A DNA stretch of 64,000 nucleotides from Streptomyces graminofaciens. GTDB taxonomy: Bacteria; Actinomycetota; Actinomycetes; Streptomycetales; Streptomycetaceae. Under the pieces are notes generated by a model. It was not told the origin of the DNA. It did no database searches and saw nothing but the letters and a program-made list of their open reading frames with translations. The position numbers and the translations under genes were made by a program. Each line of letters starts with the position of its first letter. Positions within the stretch are counted from its first letter, which is position 1. The stretch is taken from positions 11,070,501 through 11,134,500 of the forward strand of contig NZ_AP018448.1 of NCBI RefSeq assembly GCF_030294945.1, given 5' to 3'. Shown in pieces: positions 55,584-64,000 of the stretch.

Positions 55584-57197
55584 CTACCTTCCGTGCTCGT
55601 CTGCGCCCGTTGAGGCGGGTACGGCGGATGCGGGGGACGCGGTGGCGGCGGCCGTGTCGCCGGTGACGCCCTCGATGGCGGCGACGAGGTGCTCGTCCTT
55701 CCAGCCGCGGTCGAACTCGGCGACCACACGCCCGTGGAACATGACGACGACCCGGTCGCAGACCTTCAGGTCGTCCAGTTCGTCGGAGACGATCAGCGCG
55801 GCCCTGCCGCCGTCCGCGACCTGCCGGATGCGGCCCAGCAGGAACTCCTTGGACTTGACGTCCACCCCGTTGGTGGGGCGGATGGCCACCAGGACGTGCG
55901 GATCGGTGGCAAGGGCCCGCGCGACGACGACCTTCTGCTGGTTGCCGCCCGAGAGGGCGGAGACCGGGGTGGCGGCTCCCGGGGTCTTGATGTCGAGGTC
56001 CCGGATCATGCGTCTGGCGAACGCCTTGGTGCGGGCGGGCAGCACCGTGCCGAACGGACCGAGCTGGTCGGTGACGGTGAGCGTCGCGTTCTCCGCCACA
56101 CTGCGGTTGTTCACCAGCCCCTGGACGTGGCGGTCCTCGGGGACCAGACCGACTCCGACGGTGAGCGCGGAGGGCACACTGCCGGTGCGTACGGTCTTGC
56201 CGCCGACCGTGATCCGGCCGTCCTTGGCCCGGTGCAGACCGGCGATCGCCTCACCCACCTGCACATTGCCGCTGGCAGTGGCGCCGGCGAGCCCGACGAC
56301 CTCGCCGGAGCGGACCGAGAGGGAGATGTCCTCGCAGACGCCGGGCAGTGTCAGGCCGTCGATAGCCAGCACTTCCGTGGAATCGGACCGCGAGGCCGAA
56401 AGACCGTCGACGGCGGCGGTGACCGTGGAGGCCGACTCGCCGGTCATGGCCTCCACCAGCGCCTGATGGCCGAGCTCGGCGACGGGTGCGGTCAGGATGT
56501 GCGCCGCGTCGCGGTAGACGGTGACGGTGGTGCAGAGGTCGTACACCTCTTGCAGGTGGTGGGAGATGAAGAGGAAGGCGACGCCCTGCCGCTGGAGGTC
56601 GTGGAGCTTGTCGAAGAGCCGGGTGATGCCGCGCGCGTCGAGCTTCGCGGTCGGCTCGTCGAGGATGATGAAGCGTGCGCCGAACGACAGGGCACGCGCG
56701 ATCTCGACGAACTGCCGCTGCTCGACGGTGAGGTGCTTGGCCCGCACGGTCGGGTCGACGGCCACGCCGTACTCGCCGAGCAACTCCTCGGCCCGCCGAC
56801 GCAGTTGCTTCCAGCGGATGGGCTGCACCACTTTGGCGCTCTGCCGGTTCAGGAAGAGGTTCTCGGCGACGGTCAGGTCACCGATGATGGTGGAGCGCTG
56901 ATAGACGCAGGCCACCCGAGAGCGCCAGGCGTCGATGTCGCCGAAGGCAGGCGCCGGCTCGCCGGAGAAGCGCAGGGTTCCGGTGTCGGGTTGCTGGAGG
57001 CCGGTGAGGATGGACACGAGCGTCGACTTGCCGGCGCCGTTGCGTCCGACCAGGGCGTGCGCCTCGCCGGGGGCGACGGTGATACGGGCGTCGCGCAGCG
57101 CGACGGTCGCGCCGAATCGTTTGCTGATGCCGGTCGCCTCGGCCACAGGGGCCGGAGTGCCGGGGCCGGTCGCCGGGGCGGTCGCGGTGTCCGCCAT
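55584..57197 (-). CDS. Sugar ABC transporter ATPase, duplicated domain (RbsA type)
   Basis: 537 residues, two nucleotide-binding domains in tandem. NBD1: Walker A GRNGAGKST, signature LTVEQRQFVEIARAL, Walker B FIILDEPTAKLD, H-loop FLFISHHLQEV. NBD2: Walker A is degenerate (LAGATASGNVQVGEA), as in other RbsA-type proteins, with signature LSGGNQQKVVVARAL; Walker B is altered to VLVAIRPTNGVDV where the family has E(P)PTRGVDVG. Thus only NBD1 looks fully catalytic. The ATG at 57197 follows GAAGGA; longer frames are Arg-rich and unlikely. Confidence 0.93.
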   Translation of the reverse strand: MADTATAPATGPGTPAPVAEATGISKRFGATVALRDARITVAPGEAHALVGRNGAGKSTLVSILTGLQQPDTGTLRFSGEPAPAFGDIDAWRSRVACVYQRSTIIGDLTVAENLFLNRQSAKVVQPIRWKQLRRRAEELLGEYGVAVDPTVRAKHLTVEQRQFVEIARALSFGARFIILDEPTAKLDARGITRLFDKLHDLQRQGVAFLFISHHLQEVYDLCTTVTVYRDAAHILTAPVAELGHQALVEAMTGESASTVTAAVDGLSASRSDSTEVLAIDGLTLPGVCEDISLSVRSGEVVGLAGATASGNVQVGEAIAGLHRAKDGRITVGGKTVRTGSVPSALTVGVGLVPEDRHVQGLVNNRSVAENATLTVTDQLGPFGTVLPARTKAFARRMIRDLDIKTPGAATPVSALSGGNQQKVVVARALATDPHVLVAIRPTNGVDVKSKEFLLGRIRQVADGGRAALIVSDELDDLKVCDRVVVMFHGRVVAEFDRGWKDEHLVAAIEGVTGDTAAATASPASAVPASTGADEHGR

Positions 57198-57319
57198 GGT
57201 GGATACCGTCCTTCGTGTACGGAGGCTGGAGCCGAGGGGCGCGGGCGGGTACCCGCGCCGGCGGGGCGGGCGTCGGGGGCTTTGCGTCCCCCGACGCGAC
57301 GGGCGGGAAGTGCGGGTCG

Positions 57320-58369
57320 TCAGCCGACGTTGTTGCCCCACAGGGCCTTGTCGTCCACGTTGTCCTTGGTCACCAGCGGCGCCGCCAGCTGGTCCTCGAG
57401 CCCGTTGGGCAGCTGGATGATGGTGGAGTCGTGGTCGGTCTTGCCCGGCTTGAAGGTCTTGCCCTCGGCCGCGGCCTCGGCGTAGTACAGCGCGTACTTG
57501 GCGTACAGGTCGGCGGGCTGGGAGATCGTGGCGTCGATCTTGCCCGCGCGGATCGCCTCGAACTCCTGCGGGATGCCGTCGTTGGAGACGATCGAGATGT
57601 GCCCCTTCTCACCGGCCGGCTTCAGCAGACCCTTCTGCTCCAGGAGGGCCAGGGTCGGCTGCAGGAAGACACCTCCGGCCTGCATGTAGATGCCCTTCAG
57701 GTCGGGGTGCTGGGCGAGCAGGCTCTGCAGCTTGGCGGAGGCCACGTCGCCCTTCCAGTCGGTGGGCAGCTCGAAGACCTTGATCTTCGGGAACTTCTCC
57801 TTCATGCACTCCGCGAAGGCCTCGGAGCGGTCCCGCCCGTTGATCGAGTCAAGGGCGCCCTGGAGCTCGGCGACCTTGCCCTTGCCGCCCAGCTGCTCGC
57901 CGAGGAACTCGCACGCCTTGGTGCCGTACGCCCGGTTGTCGGCGCGTACGACCATGTAGACGTCACCCTTGTCGGGCCGGGTGTCCACGCTGACCACGGG
58001 GATCTTCTTCGACGCGAGGGTGTCGAGGGTGGAGGCGATGGCCCCGGTGTCCTGGGGGGCCATGACCACGGCCTTGGCACCCGTGTTCTGGAACACCTGT
58101 ACGTTGGCGACCAGCTTGGTGACGTCGTTCTGCGAGTTGCTGAGCGGCAGCGCGTTGATGCCCTCGGACTTGACGTCCTTCTTCAGGTACTCGGCGTAGG
58201 AGTTCCAGAAGTCGGAGTCGGAGCGCGGCAGGTCGATCCCGATGGCGGGCTTGTCACCGCCGGAGGCGGCCGAGTCGGTGCTTTCGCGGTTGCACGCGGT
58301 GGCGAGGGCCAGTACCGCGAGAACGGCGGTGGCGGCTGCGGCGGTGGAGCGGGTGCGAGCGAGCTTCAT
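57320..58369 (-). CDS. Sugar-binding lipoprotein of the ABC importer
   Basis: 349-residue periplasmic-binding-protein type I lipoprotein. Lipobox LATAC at ~22-26 after a hydrophobic signal, then a linker and the two-lobed domain (PAIGIDLPRSDSDFWNSYAE, KAVVMAPQDTGAIASTLDTL, ISIVSNDGIPQEFEAIRAGK). It is first gene of the importer operon (binding protein, ATPase, permease, regulator). It delivers the sugar, probably L-fucose released by the GH29 enzyme, to the permease. Confidence 0.93.
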   Translation of the reverse strand: MKLARTRSTAAAATAVLAVLALATACNRESTDSAASGGDKPAIGIDLPRSDSDFWNSYAEYLKKDVKSEGINALPLSNSQNDVTKLVANVQVFQNTGAKAVVMAPQDTGAIASTLDTLASKKIPVVSVDTRPDKGDVYMVVRADNRAYGTKACEFLGEQLGGKGKVAELQGALDSINGRDRSEAFAECMKEKFPKIKVFELPTDWKGDVASAKLQSLLAQHPDLKGIYMQAGGVFLQPTLALLEQKGLLKPAGEKGHISIVSNDGIPQEFEAIRAGKIDATISQPADLYAKYALYYAEAAAEGKTFKPGKTDHDSTIIQLPNGLEDQLAAPLVTKDNVDDKALWGNNVG

Positions 58370-59224
58370 GGCCGTGTTCTCTCCTTAGCCAGGGGCGCAG
58401 GGCCACAGGGCAACGGTGGGAGGGCTTACCTGCGCGGGGAGGGGCGAGGTCGCCGGACGGGCAGGTGTCGATCCGGCGCGGAAACCGCGTGGATCATGCC
58501 CGTGAGGGTCGGATGTGCGGGTCAGCCGGGGACCGAGGATGCGGAGGCGAAGCGACCGCACTGATGCGAGCCGAACGGGCGCACCGGATGGTGCAACCAT
58601 TCCTCCGATGTATCTCGACGTCCAGGACGTTACGACGACGTTGCCGACGTTGACAAGGGTTCGCCGCCAGAGATTTGCGGGACATCGCACCGTGGGGCGC
58701 CGACGTGCCGTCCCGGCCGCGGGGGTCCGCGCTGGAACCCCGTATGACCTGCAGAGTTTCGGCCTCCGTGCGTGACGGGCGATGCGCTGTGGCAGCTCAC
58801 GATTCGGCAACGGGGCTGCCCGGCGCGGTAGGGACGGGGCGAGGGGCGGCCACCCCGAGAGGGGTACGGGCCCCTCGGGGTGGCCGGTGGATGTCGGCCG
58901 ACATCGCTCCCACCAGGGGAGGTGGCCCTGGAAGTCACTTCGGATTCATCGGATGGCGGACCGCGTGTCGACCTCGTGGCCCTGTGTGGCCAGGGTGAAA
59001 CTGGCTTTGTGGGCGCTTGTCCGGCCACGCCGACGAAATACATCCGAGGAATCCATTGTCAGGTGCGATCCCTGCATCTAAGGTCACTGTGCCGCCATAC
59101 ATCCGATGACTGCGATGCGGATGAACGGAGCCCGCCGACAGGTCCGGCCCGGCGCACTACAGACGGCCCAGCCCTACGGCCGACCACCACTCAGACGAAC
59201 CCCGCATGGCAAGGGAGCCCCCCA
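58370..59224. promoter_or_regulatory. Divergent control region of the fucose locus with repeated ATACATCSGAKGA motif
   Basis: 855 bases without a convincing gene. A 13-bp motif occurs at 58601-58613 (minus orientation, ATACATCGGAGGA), 59038-59050 (ATACATCCGAGGA) and 59097-59109 (ATACATCCGATGA), with a weaker copy ATTCATCGGATGG at 58944-58956. Its core CATC-S-GATG is a 4-1-4 inverted repeat, fitting a dimeric GntR-type regulator. The copies lie next to both divergent operons. A perfect 16-bp palindrome (58890-58905) and a terminator-like hairpin (58848-58885) lie in the middle. Confidence 0.6.
58848..58885. terminator. GC-rich hairpin within the fucose control region
   Basis: GGCCACCCCGAG and CTCGGGGTGGCC pair, extended by GGGG/CCCC with one bulged A. 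It is strong enough to terminate, but no gene ends here; it may insulate the two promoters or mark a lost gene. Confidence 0.5.
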
Positions 59225-60076
59225 GTGAAACTGCTACGAGTCGGCGCCCCCGGTGAGGAGCGGCCCGCCGTCCGTACCGACAACGGCCGGCTGCTGGACC
59301 TGTCCTCCGTGACCCCGGACATCGACGGCGTCTTCCTCGCCTCCGGAGGAGTGGACCGGGCCCGCGCGGCCGTCACGGCGGGCGAGCTGACCGAGCTCGA
59401 CCAGGAGGGCCTGCGGATCGGCGCACCCGTGACGCGCCCGGGCAAGGTCATCTGCGTCGGGTTGAACTACCGTGACCACGCCGCCGAGACCGGCGCCGCG
59501 ATCCCGCCCCGCCCCGTGGTCTTCATGAAGGATCCGGGCACGGTCGTTGGTCCGCACGACGAGGTGCTGATCCCGCGCGGCTCGGTGAAGACCGACTGGG
59601 AGGTCGAGCTGGCGGTCGTCATCGGACGGCGGGCCCACTACCTCGACGGACCCCAGGACGCGCGGGCCGTGATCGCGGGCTATGCGATCAGCCATGACGT
59701 CTCGGAGCGCGAGTTCCAGCTGGAGTACTCCTCGCAGTGGGACCTGGGCAAGTCCTGCGAGACCTTCAACCCGCTCGGTCCGTGGCTGGTCACCGCCGAC
59801 GAGATCGGTGACCCGCAGAACCTCGGCCTGCATCTGAGCGTCAACGGCGTGAAGCGGCAGGACGGCCACACCGGAAACATGATCTTCCCGGTCGACCACA
59901 TCGTGTCGTACCTGAGCCAGTACATGGTTCTGGAGCCCGGTGACGTGATCAACACCGGTACGCCCGCGGGCGTGGCTCTGGGTCTTCCCGGCACCCCCTT
60001 CCTGCGCCCCGGCGACACCGTCGAGCTTTCCGTCGACGGACTCGGCAGCCAGCGCCAGACCTTCGCCCAAGCGTGA
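59225..60076 (+). CDS. FAH-family hydrolase, probable 2,4-diketo-3-deoxy-L-fuconate hydrolase
   Basis: 283-residue FAH-fold enzyme. In the non-phosphorylating L-fucose pathway the last step cleaves 2,4-diketo-3-deoxy-L-fuconate to pyruvate and L-lactate, and this gene lies first in that operon. Family features: an N-terminal lobe, [34 protein letters not shown], metal ligands in [37 protein letters not shown] and [13 protein letters not shown]. Start GTG with AAGGGAG 7 bases upstream. It is longer than the FAH protein at 2834 and only distantly similar. Confidence 0.9.
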   Translation: MKLLRVGAPGEERPAVRTDNGRLLDLSSVTPDIDGVFLASGGVDRARAAVTAGELTELDQEGLRIGAPVTRPGKVICVGLNYRDHAAETGAAIPPRPVVFMKDPGTVVGPHDEVLIPRGSVKTDWEVELAVVIGRRAHYLDGPQDARAVIAGYAISHDVSEREFQLEYSSQWDLGKSCETFNPLGPWLVTADEIGDPQNLGLHLSVNGVKRQDGHTGNMIFPVDHIVSYLSQYMVLEPGDVINTGTPAGVALGLPGTPFLRPGDTVELSVDGLGSQRQTFAQA

Positions 60077-60090
60077 AAGGCAGCACCCCC

Positions 60091-61428
60091 TTGACTACAA
60101 CCTCCGCCCGGATCACCGCGGTCGACACCTACGACGTCCGGTTCCCCACCTCGCGGGAGCTGGACGGGTCGGACGCGATGAACCCGGACCCCGACTACTC
60201 CGCCGCCTACGTGGTGCTGCGCACCGACGCCGGAGACGGCCTCGAAGGCCACGGCTTCACCTTCACCATCGGACGCGGCAACGATGTCCAGGTCGCCGCG
60301 ATCGACGCCCTGCGGCCCCATGTCGTGGGCCGTTCGGTCGCGGACCTGTGCGCCGACCCGGGCTCGCTGAGCCGCGACCTGATCGGGGACAGCCAGCTGC
60401 GCTGGCTCGGCCCCGAGAAAGGCGTGATGCACATGGCCATCGGCGCCGTGGTCAACGCGGTGTGGGATCTCGCCGCCAAGCGCGCCGGGCAGCCCCTGTG
60501 GCGGCTGCTCGCCCACGCCGACCCCGAGTGGCTGGTCTCCCAGGTCGACTTCCGCTACATCGCCGACGCCCTCACCCCCGAGGACGCCCTCACCCTCCTC
60601 CGCAAGGGCCGGCCGGGTCTCGCGGAGCGTGAGGCCGTCCTGCTGGAGCGCGGCTACCCCGGCTACACCACGTCACCGGGCTGGCTCGGCTACTCCGACG
60701 AGAAGCTGACCCGGCTGGCCAAGCAGGCGGTCGCCGACGGCTTCACCCAGATCAAGCTGAAGGTCGGCGCCGACCTCGCCGACGACGTCCGCCGTATGCG
60801 CGCCGCCCGCGCCGCCGTCGGCGACGGGATCCGCATCGCCATCGACGCCAACCAGCGATGGAACGTGGACGAGGCGGTCGAGTGGACCAATGCGCTCGCC
60901 GAGTTCGCCCCGTACTGGATCGAGGAGCCCACCAGCCCCGACGACATCCTCGGCCACGCCGCCGTCCGCCGGGGCGTCGCCCCCGTGAAGGTCGCCACCG
61001 GTGAGCACGTCCAGAACCGCATCGTCTTCAAGCAGCTCCTCCAGGCCGGCGCCATCGACGTCCTCCAGATCGACGCGGCCCGCGTCGGCGGAGTCAACGA
61101 GAACCTCGCGATCCTCCTGCTCGCCGCGAAGTTCGGGGTGCCGGTGTGCCCGCACGCCGGCGGCGTCGGCCTGTGCGAACTGGTCCAGCACCTGTCGATG
61201 TTCGACTACCTGGCCCTCTCCGGCACCACCGAGGACCGCGTCATCGAGTTCGTCGACCATCTCCACGATCACTTCACCGACCCGGTGGTGATGCGCGACG
61301 GTCACTACACCGCGCCGCTCGCGCCCGGTTTCTCCGCCACCATGCGGGAGGAGTCCATCGCCGAATACCGCTACCCGGACGGCGAGTTCTGGGTAGCCGA
61401 CCGCGCCGCTCAGGAGGAGGTGGCATGA
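60091..61428 (+). CDS. fucD: L-fuconate dehydratase (enolase superfamily)
   Basis: Mandelate-racemase-type enolase-superfamily enzyme, 445 residues, turning L-fuconate into 2-keto-3-deoxy-L-fuconate. It closely follows the characterised fuconate dehydratase pattern: [32 protein letters not shown], the KxK pair in [11 protein letters not shown], metal ligands Asp in AIDANQRWN, Glu in [10 protein letters not shown] and Glu in ATGEHVQNR, and the catalytic His in [21 protein letters not shown] prefer the TTG at 60091 (GAAAGG upstream) because homologues begin near there; a GTG at 60073 overlapping the previous stop would add six residues. Confidence 0.95.
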   Translation: MTTTSARITAVDTYDVRFPTSRELDGSDAMNPDPDYSAAYVVLRTDAGDGLEGHGFTFTIGRGNDVQVAAIDALRPHVVGRSVADLCADPGSLSRDLIGDSQLRWLGPEKGVMHMAIGAVVNAVWDLAAKRAGQPLWRLLAHADPEWLVSQVDFRYIADALTPEDALTLLRKGRPGLAEREAVLLERGYPGYTTSPGWLGYSDEKLTRLAKQAVADGFTQIKLKVGADLADDVRRMRAARAAVGDGIRIAIDANQRWNVDEAVEWTNALAEFAPYWIEEPTSPDDILGHAAVRRGVAPVKVATGEHVQNRIVFKQLLQAGAIDVLQIDAARVGGVNENLAILLLAAKFGVPVCPHAGGVGLCELVQHLSMFDYLALSGTTEDRVIEFVDHLHDHFTDPVVMRDGHYTAPLAPGFSATMREESIAEYRYPDGEFWVADRAAQEEVA

Positions 61429-62183
61429 CCGGTCTGTCAGGCCTCAGGGCCGTCGTCACCGGGGGAGCGTCCGGTATCGGGCTCGCCACGGCACGCGCAC
61501 TGGCGGCGCAGGGCGCGGCGGTCGCCGTGCTCGACCTCGATCCGGACGCCGTCAGCGAACCGCTGCTCGGCCTCCGGGCCGACGTCACCGACGACGCCTC
61601 CGTGCGCGCCGCCGTCGAACAGGCCGCCGAACGGCTCGGCGGCCTGGACATCCTCGTGAACAACGCGGGCATCGGCGCCGTGGGCACCGTCGAGGACAAC
61701 CCGGACGAGCAGTGGCACCGGGTCCTGGACGTCAACGTCCTCGGCATCGTGCGCACCACGCGCGCCGCCCTGCCCCACCTGCGCCGCTCCGCGCACGCGG
61801 CGGTCGTCAACACGTGCTCGATAGGAGCCACCGCGGGACTGCCGCAGCGCGCCCTGTACTGCGCGAGCAAGGGCGCGGTCCTCTCCCTGACTCTCGCCAT
61901 GGCCGCCGACCACGTCCGCGAGGGCGTTCGCGTCAACTGCGTCAACCCCGGCACCGCCGACACCCCCTGGGTCGGCCGGCTCCTCGACGCCGCCGACGAC
62001 CCCGAGGCCGAGCGCGCCGCCCTCAACGCCCGCCAGCCCATGGGCCGCCTGGTCACCGCCGACGAGGTCGCGGCCGCCATCGTCTACCTGGCGAGTCCGG
62101 CCGCGGCGTCCGTCACCGGCACCGCGCTCGCGGTGGACGGCGGTATGCAGGGATTGCGGCTGCGGCCGGTGGACCGGTCGTGA
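61425..62183 (+). CDS. SDR, probable 2-keto-3-deoxy-L-fuconate dehydrogenase
   Basis: 252-residue classical [28 protein letters not shown], catalytic Ser in [20 protein letters not shown] (Tyr, Lys), and the C-terminal [15 protein letters not shown]. Pathway role inferred from position: oxidation of 2-keto-3-deoxy-L-fuconate at C4 to the 2,4-diketo acid used by the FAH hydrolase. ATG overlaps the dehydratase stop by four bases, with GGAGGAGG just upstream. Confidence 0.9.
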   Translation: MTGLSGLRAVVTGGASGIGLATARALAAQGAAVAVLDLDPDAVSEPLLGLRADVTDDASVRAAVEQAAERLGGLDILVNNAGIGAVGTVEDNPDEQWHRVLDVNVLGIVRTTRAALPHLRRSAHAAVVNTCSIGATAGLPQRALYCASKGAVLSLTLAMAADHVREGVRVNCVNPGTADTPWVGRLLDAADDPEAERAALNARQPMGRLVTADEVAAAIVYLASPAAASVTGTALAVDGGMQGLRLRPVDRS

Positions 62184-63220
62184 GGACCACCACGCTGGGC
62201 GGCAGCTCCGTACCGGTCTCGGAACTGGCGCTGGGCTGTGCCGCCCTCGGCAACCTCTTCCATCCGGTCACGGACGAGGCCGCCCACGCCACGGTGGAGG
62301 CGGCCTGGGACGCCGGTGTCCGCACCTTCGACACCGCGCCCCATTACGGTCTCGGCCTGTCGGAACGGCGGCTCGGCGCCGCGCTGCGCGACCGCCCCCG
62401 TGACACCTACACCCTCTCCACCAAGGTGGGCCGGCTTCTCGTGCCGGACCCGGAGGGCGGCGCCGGCGACGACCTCGCCCAGGGCTTCGCCGTGCCGGCC
62501 ACCCACCGCCGGGTCTGGGACTTCAGCGCCGACGGAGTGCTGCGCTCCCTGGAGGCCAGCCTGGAACGCCTCGGCCTCGACCGCGTCGACGTGGCCCTGC
62601 TGCACGACCCCGACGACCACGCCGACCAGGCGCTGCGCGAGGCGTACCCGGCGCTGGAGCGGCTGCGCGCCGAAGGAGTGATCGGAGCGATCGGCGTCGG
62701 GATGAACCAGTCCGCCCTGCCCGCCCGGTTCCTGCGTGAGACAGACATCGACGTGGTGCTGCTGGCCGGCCGCTACACCCTCCTGGAACAGGACTCGCTC
62801 GCCGACCTGCTCCCGGAGGCAGCCGCTCGTGGCCGGAGTGTCGTCATCGGTGGGGTGTTCAACTCCGGGCTGCTGACGGCCCCCCGGCCCGGCGCCACGT
62901 ACGACTACGCACCCGCTCCGCAGCCGGTCCTCGACCGGGCGCTGCGGCTCCTCGCGGTCTGCGAACGCCATGGCGTGCCGCTGCGTGCCGCCGCGCTGCG
63001 CTTCCCGTTCGGCCATTCCGCGGTCGCGAGCGTCCTGACCGGGGCGCGCTCCCCCCAGGAGGTGCGCGACACGGTGGAGCAGCTGCGGCGCCCGATTCCG
63101 GACGCCCTGTGGGACGAGCTGCGCGCCGAGGGCCTGCTGGACCCGGACACCCCCGTCCCCGCACCGACCGGGCCGGCCGCGCCGATCGGGGAAGCCACGC
63201 CGTCGAAGGAGCAGTCATGA
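62180..63220 (+). CDS. Aldo/keto reductase, probable L-fucose dehydrogenase
   Basis: 346-residue AKR barrel, expected to oxidise L-fucose to L-fucono-lactone with NAD(P). Motifs: LGLGTAALGN-type start (SELALGCAALGNLFHP), catalytic Asp and Tyr in FDTAPHYGLGLSERRLG, Lys in LSTKVGRLLVP, and the cofactor region SVASVLTGARSPQEV. It resembles the Pseudomonas L-fucose/D-threo-aldose 1-dehydrogenase group. The GTG start overlaps the SDR stop by four bases (GTGA). Confidence 0.9.
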   Translation: MRTTTLGGSSVPVSELALGCAALGNLFHPVTDEAAHATVEAAWDAGVRTFDTAPHYGLGLSERRLGAALRDRPRDTYTLSTKVGRLLVPDPEGGAGDDLAQGFAVPATHRRVWDFSADGVLRSLEASLERLGLDRVDVALLHDPDDHADQALREAYPALERLRAEGVIGAIGVGMNQSALPARFLRETDIDVVLLAGRYTLLEQDSLADLLPEAAARGRSVVIGGVFNSGLLTAPRPGATYDYAPAPQPVLDRALRLLAVCERHGVPLRAAALRFPFGHSAVASVLTGARSPQEVRDTVEQLRRPIPDALWDELRAEGLLDPDTPVPAPTGPAAPIGEATPSKEQS

Positions 63221-63528
63221 GGGTCGCCCTGCACACCAAGGTCCGTGCCGACCGCATCGAGGAGTACGAGGCCGCGCACCGGGAGGTGCCCGAGGAACTC
63301 ACCGCCGCCATCCGCGCCGCGGGGGTGACCAAATGGACGATCTGGCGCAGCGGCACGGACCTGTTCCACGTGCTGGAGGTCGAGGACTACCAGGCGATGA
63401 TCGCCGAACTCGACAAGCTGCCCGTCAACATCGCCTGGCAGGCCCGGATGGCCGACCTGCTCGACGTCGTCCACGACTATTCCGCGCAGGGCGCGGACGC
63501 CTCGCTGCCGGTGGTGTGGGAACTGTGA
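63217..63528 (+). CDS. L-fucose/L-rhamnose mutarotase-type protein
   Basis: 103-residue dimeric alpha-beta-barrel of the RhaM family: ALHTKVRADRIEEYEAAHRE, TKWTIWRSGTDLFHVLEVED, WQARMADLLDV. The Tyr/His/Trp pattern of the active site is present. It equilibrates sugar anomers ahead of the dehydrogenase. ATG overlaps the aldo-keto reductase stop by four bases. Rhamnose genes are absent, so fucose is the logical substrate. Confidence 0.9.
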   Translation: MRVALHTKVRADRIEEYEAAHREVPEELTAAIRAAGVTKWTIWRSGTDLFHVLEVEDYQAMIAELDKLPVNIAWQARMADLLDVVHDYSAQGADASLPVVWEL

Positions 63529-64000
63529 CCGGAGCGGAGACCGGGCCCGGCATCGTGGACGCCCACCACCACGTATGGGACCTGTCCGTCCGCGACCAGG
63601 ACTGGATCAGCGGAGACGAGCTCGCCCCGCTGCGACGCGACTTCACCCTCGCCGACCTGGCACCGGAGGCCCGCGCGGCCGGTGTCACCGCCACCGTGCT
63701 GGTGCAGACGATCACCGTGCCGGAGGAGACCCCGGAGTTCCTGGCCCTGGCCGCCGACAGCGACCTGGTCGCCGGGGTCGTCGGCTGGACCGACCTGACC
63801 GCCCCCGACGTCGCCGACACCCTCGCGAGGCTGCGGGCGGGCCTCGGAGGGGAGCACCTGGTGGGCATCCGTCACCAGGTGCAGGGCGAGCCGGACCCGC
63901 GCTGGCTCGTACGCCCCGACGTACTGCGCGGCCTGTCCGCGGTCGCCGACGCGGGACTCGTCCACGACCTCGTGGTGAAGCCCCACCAACTCGCGGCGGC
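63525..64000 (+). CDS. L-fuconolactonase (amidohydrolase_2 family), 3' part beyond window
   Basis: Hydrolysis of L-fucono-1,5-lactone to L-fuconate. The first ~158 residues are visible: metal-site VDAHHHVWDLSVRDQDWI near the N-terminus, then EARAAGVTATVLVQTITVPE, VGWTDLTAPDV and VGIRHQVQGEPDPRWLVRPD, all typical of amidohydrolase_2 sugar lactonases. GTG start overlaps the mutarotase stop (GTGA). It completes the set of six fucose pathway enzymes. The remaining ~130 residues lie outside the window. Confidence 0.92.
   Translation, partial: MTGAETGPGIVDAHHHVWDLSVRDQDWISGDELAPLRRDFTLADLAPEARAAGVTATVLVQTITVPEETPEFLALAADSDLVAGVVGWTDLTAPDVADTLARLRAGLGGEHLVGIRHQVQGEPDPRWLVRPDVLRGLSAVADAGLVHDLVVKPHQLAA

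Overview
The window is chromosomal DNA from a streptomycete or close relative. It is very GC-rich, uses many GTG and TTG starts, and carries twin-arginine and Sec secreted polysaccharide hydrolases, two SpoIIE-type PP2C phosphatases with PAS/GAF sensors, and many LacI, TetR, GntR/FadR, LysR and AraC regulators. No rRNA, tRNA or CRISPR was seen. The mixture of catabolic islands, transposase scraps and broken genes is typical of accessory or arm-type sequence.

Region 1 (1-8.5 kb) is a LacI-controlled catabolic regulon: an enolase paralogue (cut by the left edge), a frameshifted FMN reductase, the LacI repressor, an FAH-family hydrolase, an MFS transporter, a D-2-hydroxyacid dehydrogenase, an APH-fold kinase and a cupin. 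Five copies of a 14-bp palindrome (best copy TGCTAACGTTAGCA) sit only in its intergenic regions. Dehydrogenase, kinase and enolase could form a 2-oxoacid to 2-hydroxyacid to 2-phospho-acid to enol-phosphate route; this is my inference.

Region 2 (8.6-24.1 kb) holds a LysR regulator divergent from a two-component flavin monooxygenase (oxygenase plus flavin reductase), two SpoIIE phosphatases, a TetR/metallo-hydrolase pair, a LacI regulator, a secreted YtcJ-like amidohydrolase and a ferric-reductase-type membrane flavoprotein. Two MITE-like inverted repeats (3.8 and 16.0 kb) share a core sequence.

Region 3 (24.1-32.5 kb) is eroded: a truncated and frameshifted acyl-CoA synthetase, a truncated aromatic hydroxylase, IS5- and IS30-type transposase remnants, an LLM oxidoreductase tail and a GH30 glycosidase with an internal deletion. 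An apparently intact GNAT, a DUF732-like secreted protein and a membrane protein lie among them.

Region 4 (32.5-42 kb) is for plant cell wall and fucoside breakdown: a GH10-GH62 fusion, a GH43 enzyme, a broken CBM2 protein, TetR and FadR regulators, and a GH29 alpha-L-fucosidase with CBM32 and ricin-type domains.

Region 5 (42-53.5 kb) has a translationally coupled FMO-SDR-aldehyde dehydrogenase operon with an AraC regulator and an MFS exporter, scraps of GH59 and SGNH hydrolase genes, an amine oxidase/SRPBCC pair and an MMPL transporter.

Region 6 (53.7-64 kb) is a complete non-phosphorylating L-fucose locus. A CUT2-type ABC importer and a FadR regulator run leftward. Rightward, mostly with ATGA/GTGA overlaps, are the 2,4-diketo-3-deoxyfuconate hydrolase, fuconate dehydratase, SDR dehydrogenase, aldo-keto reductase, mutarotase and fuconolactonase (cut by the right edge). 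The GH29 fucosidase 14 kb away would supply its substrate.
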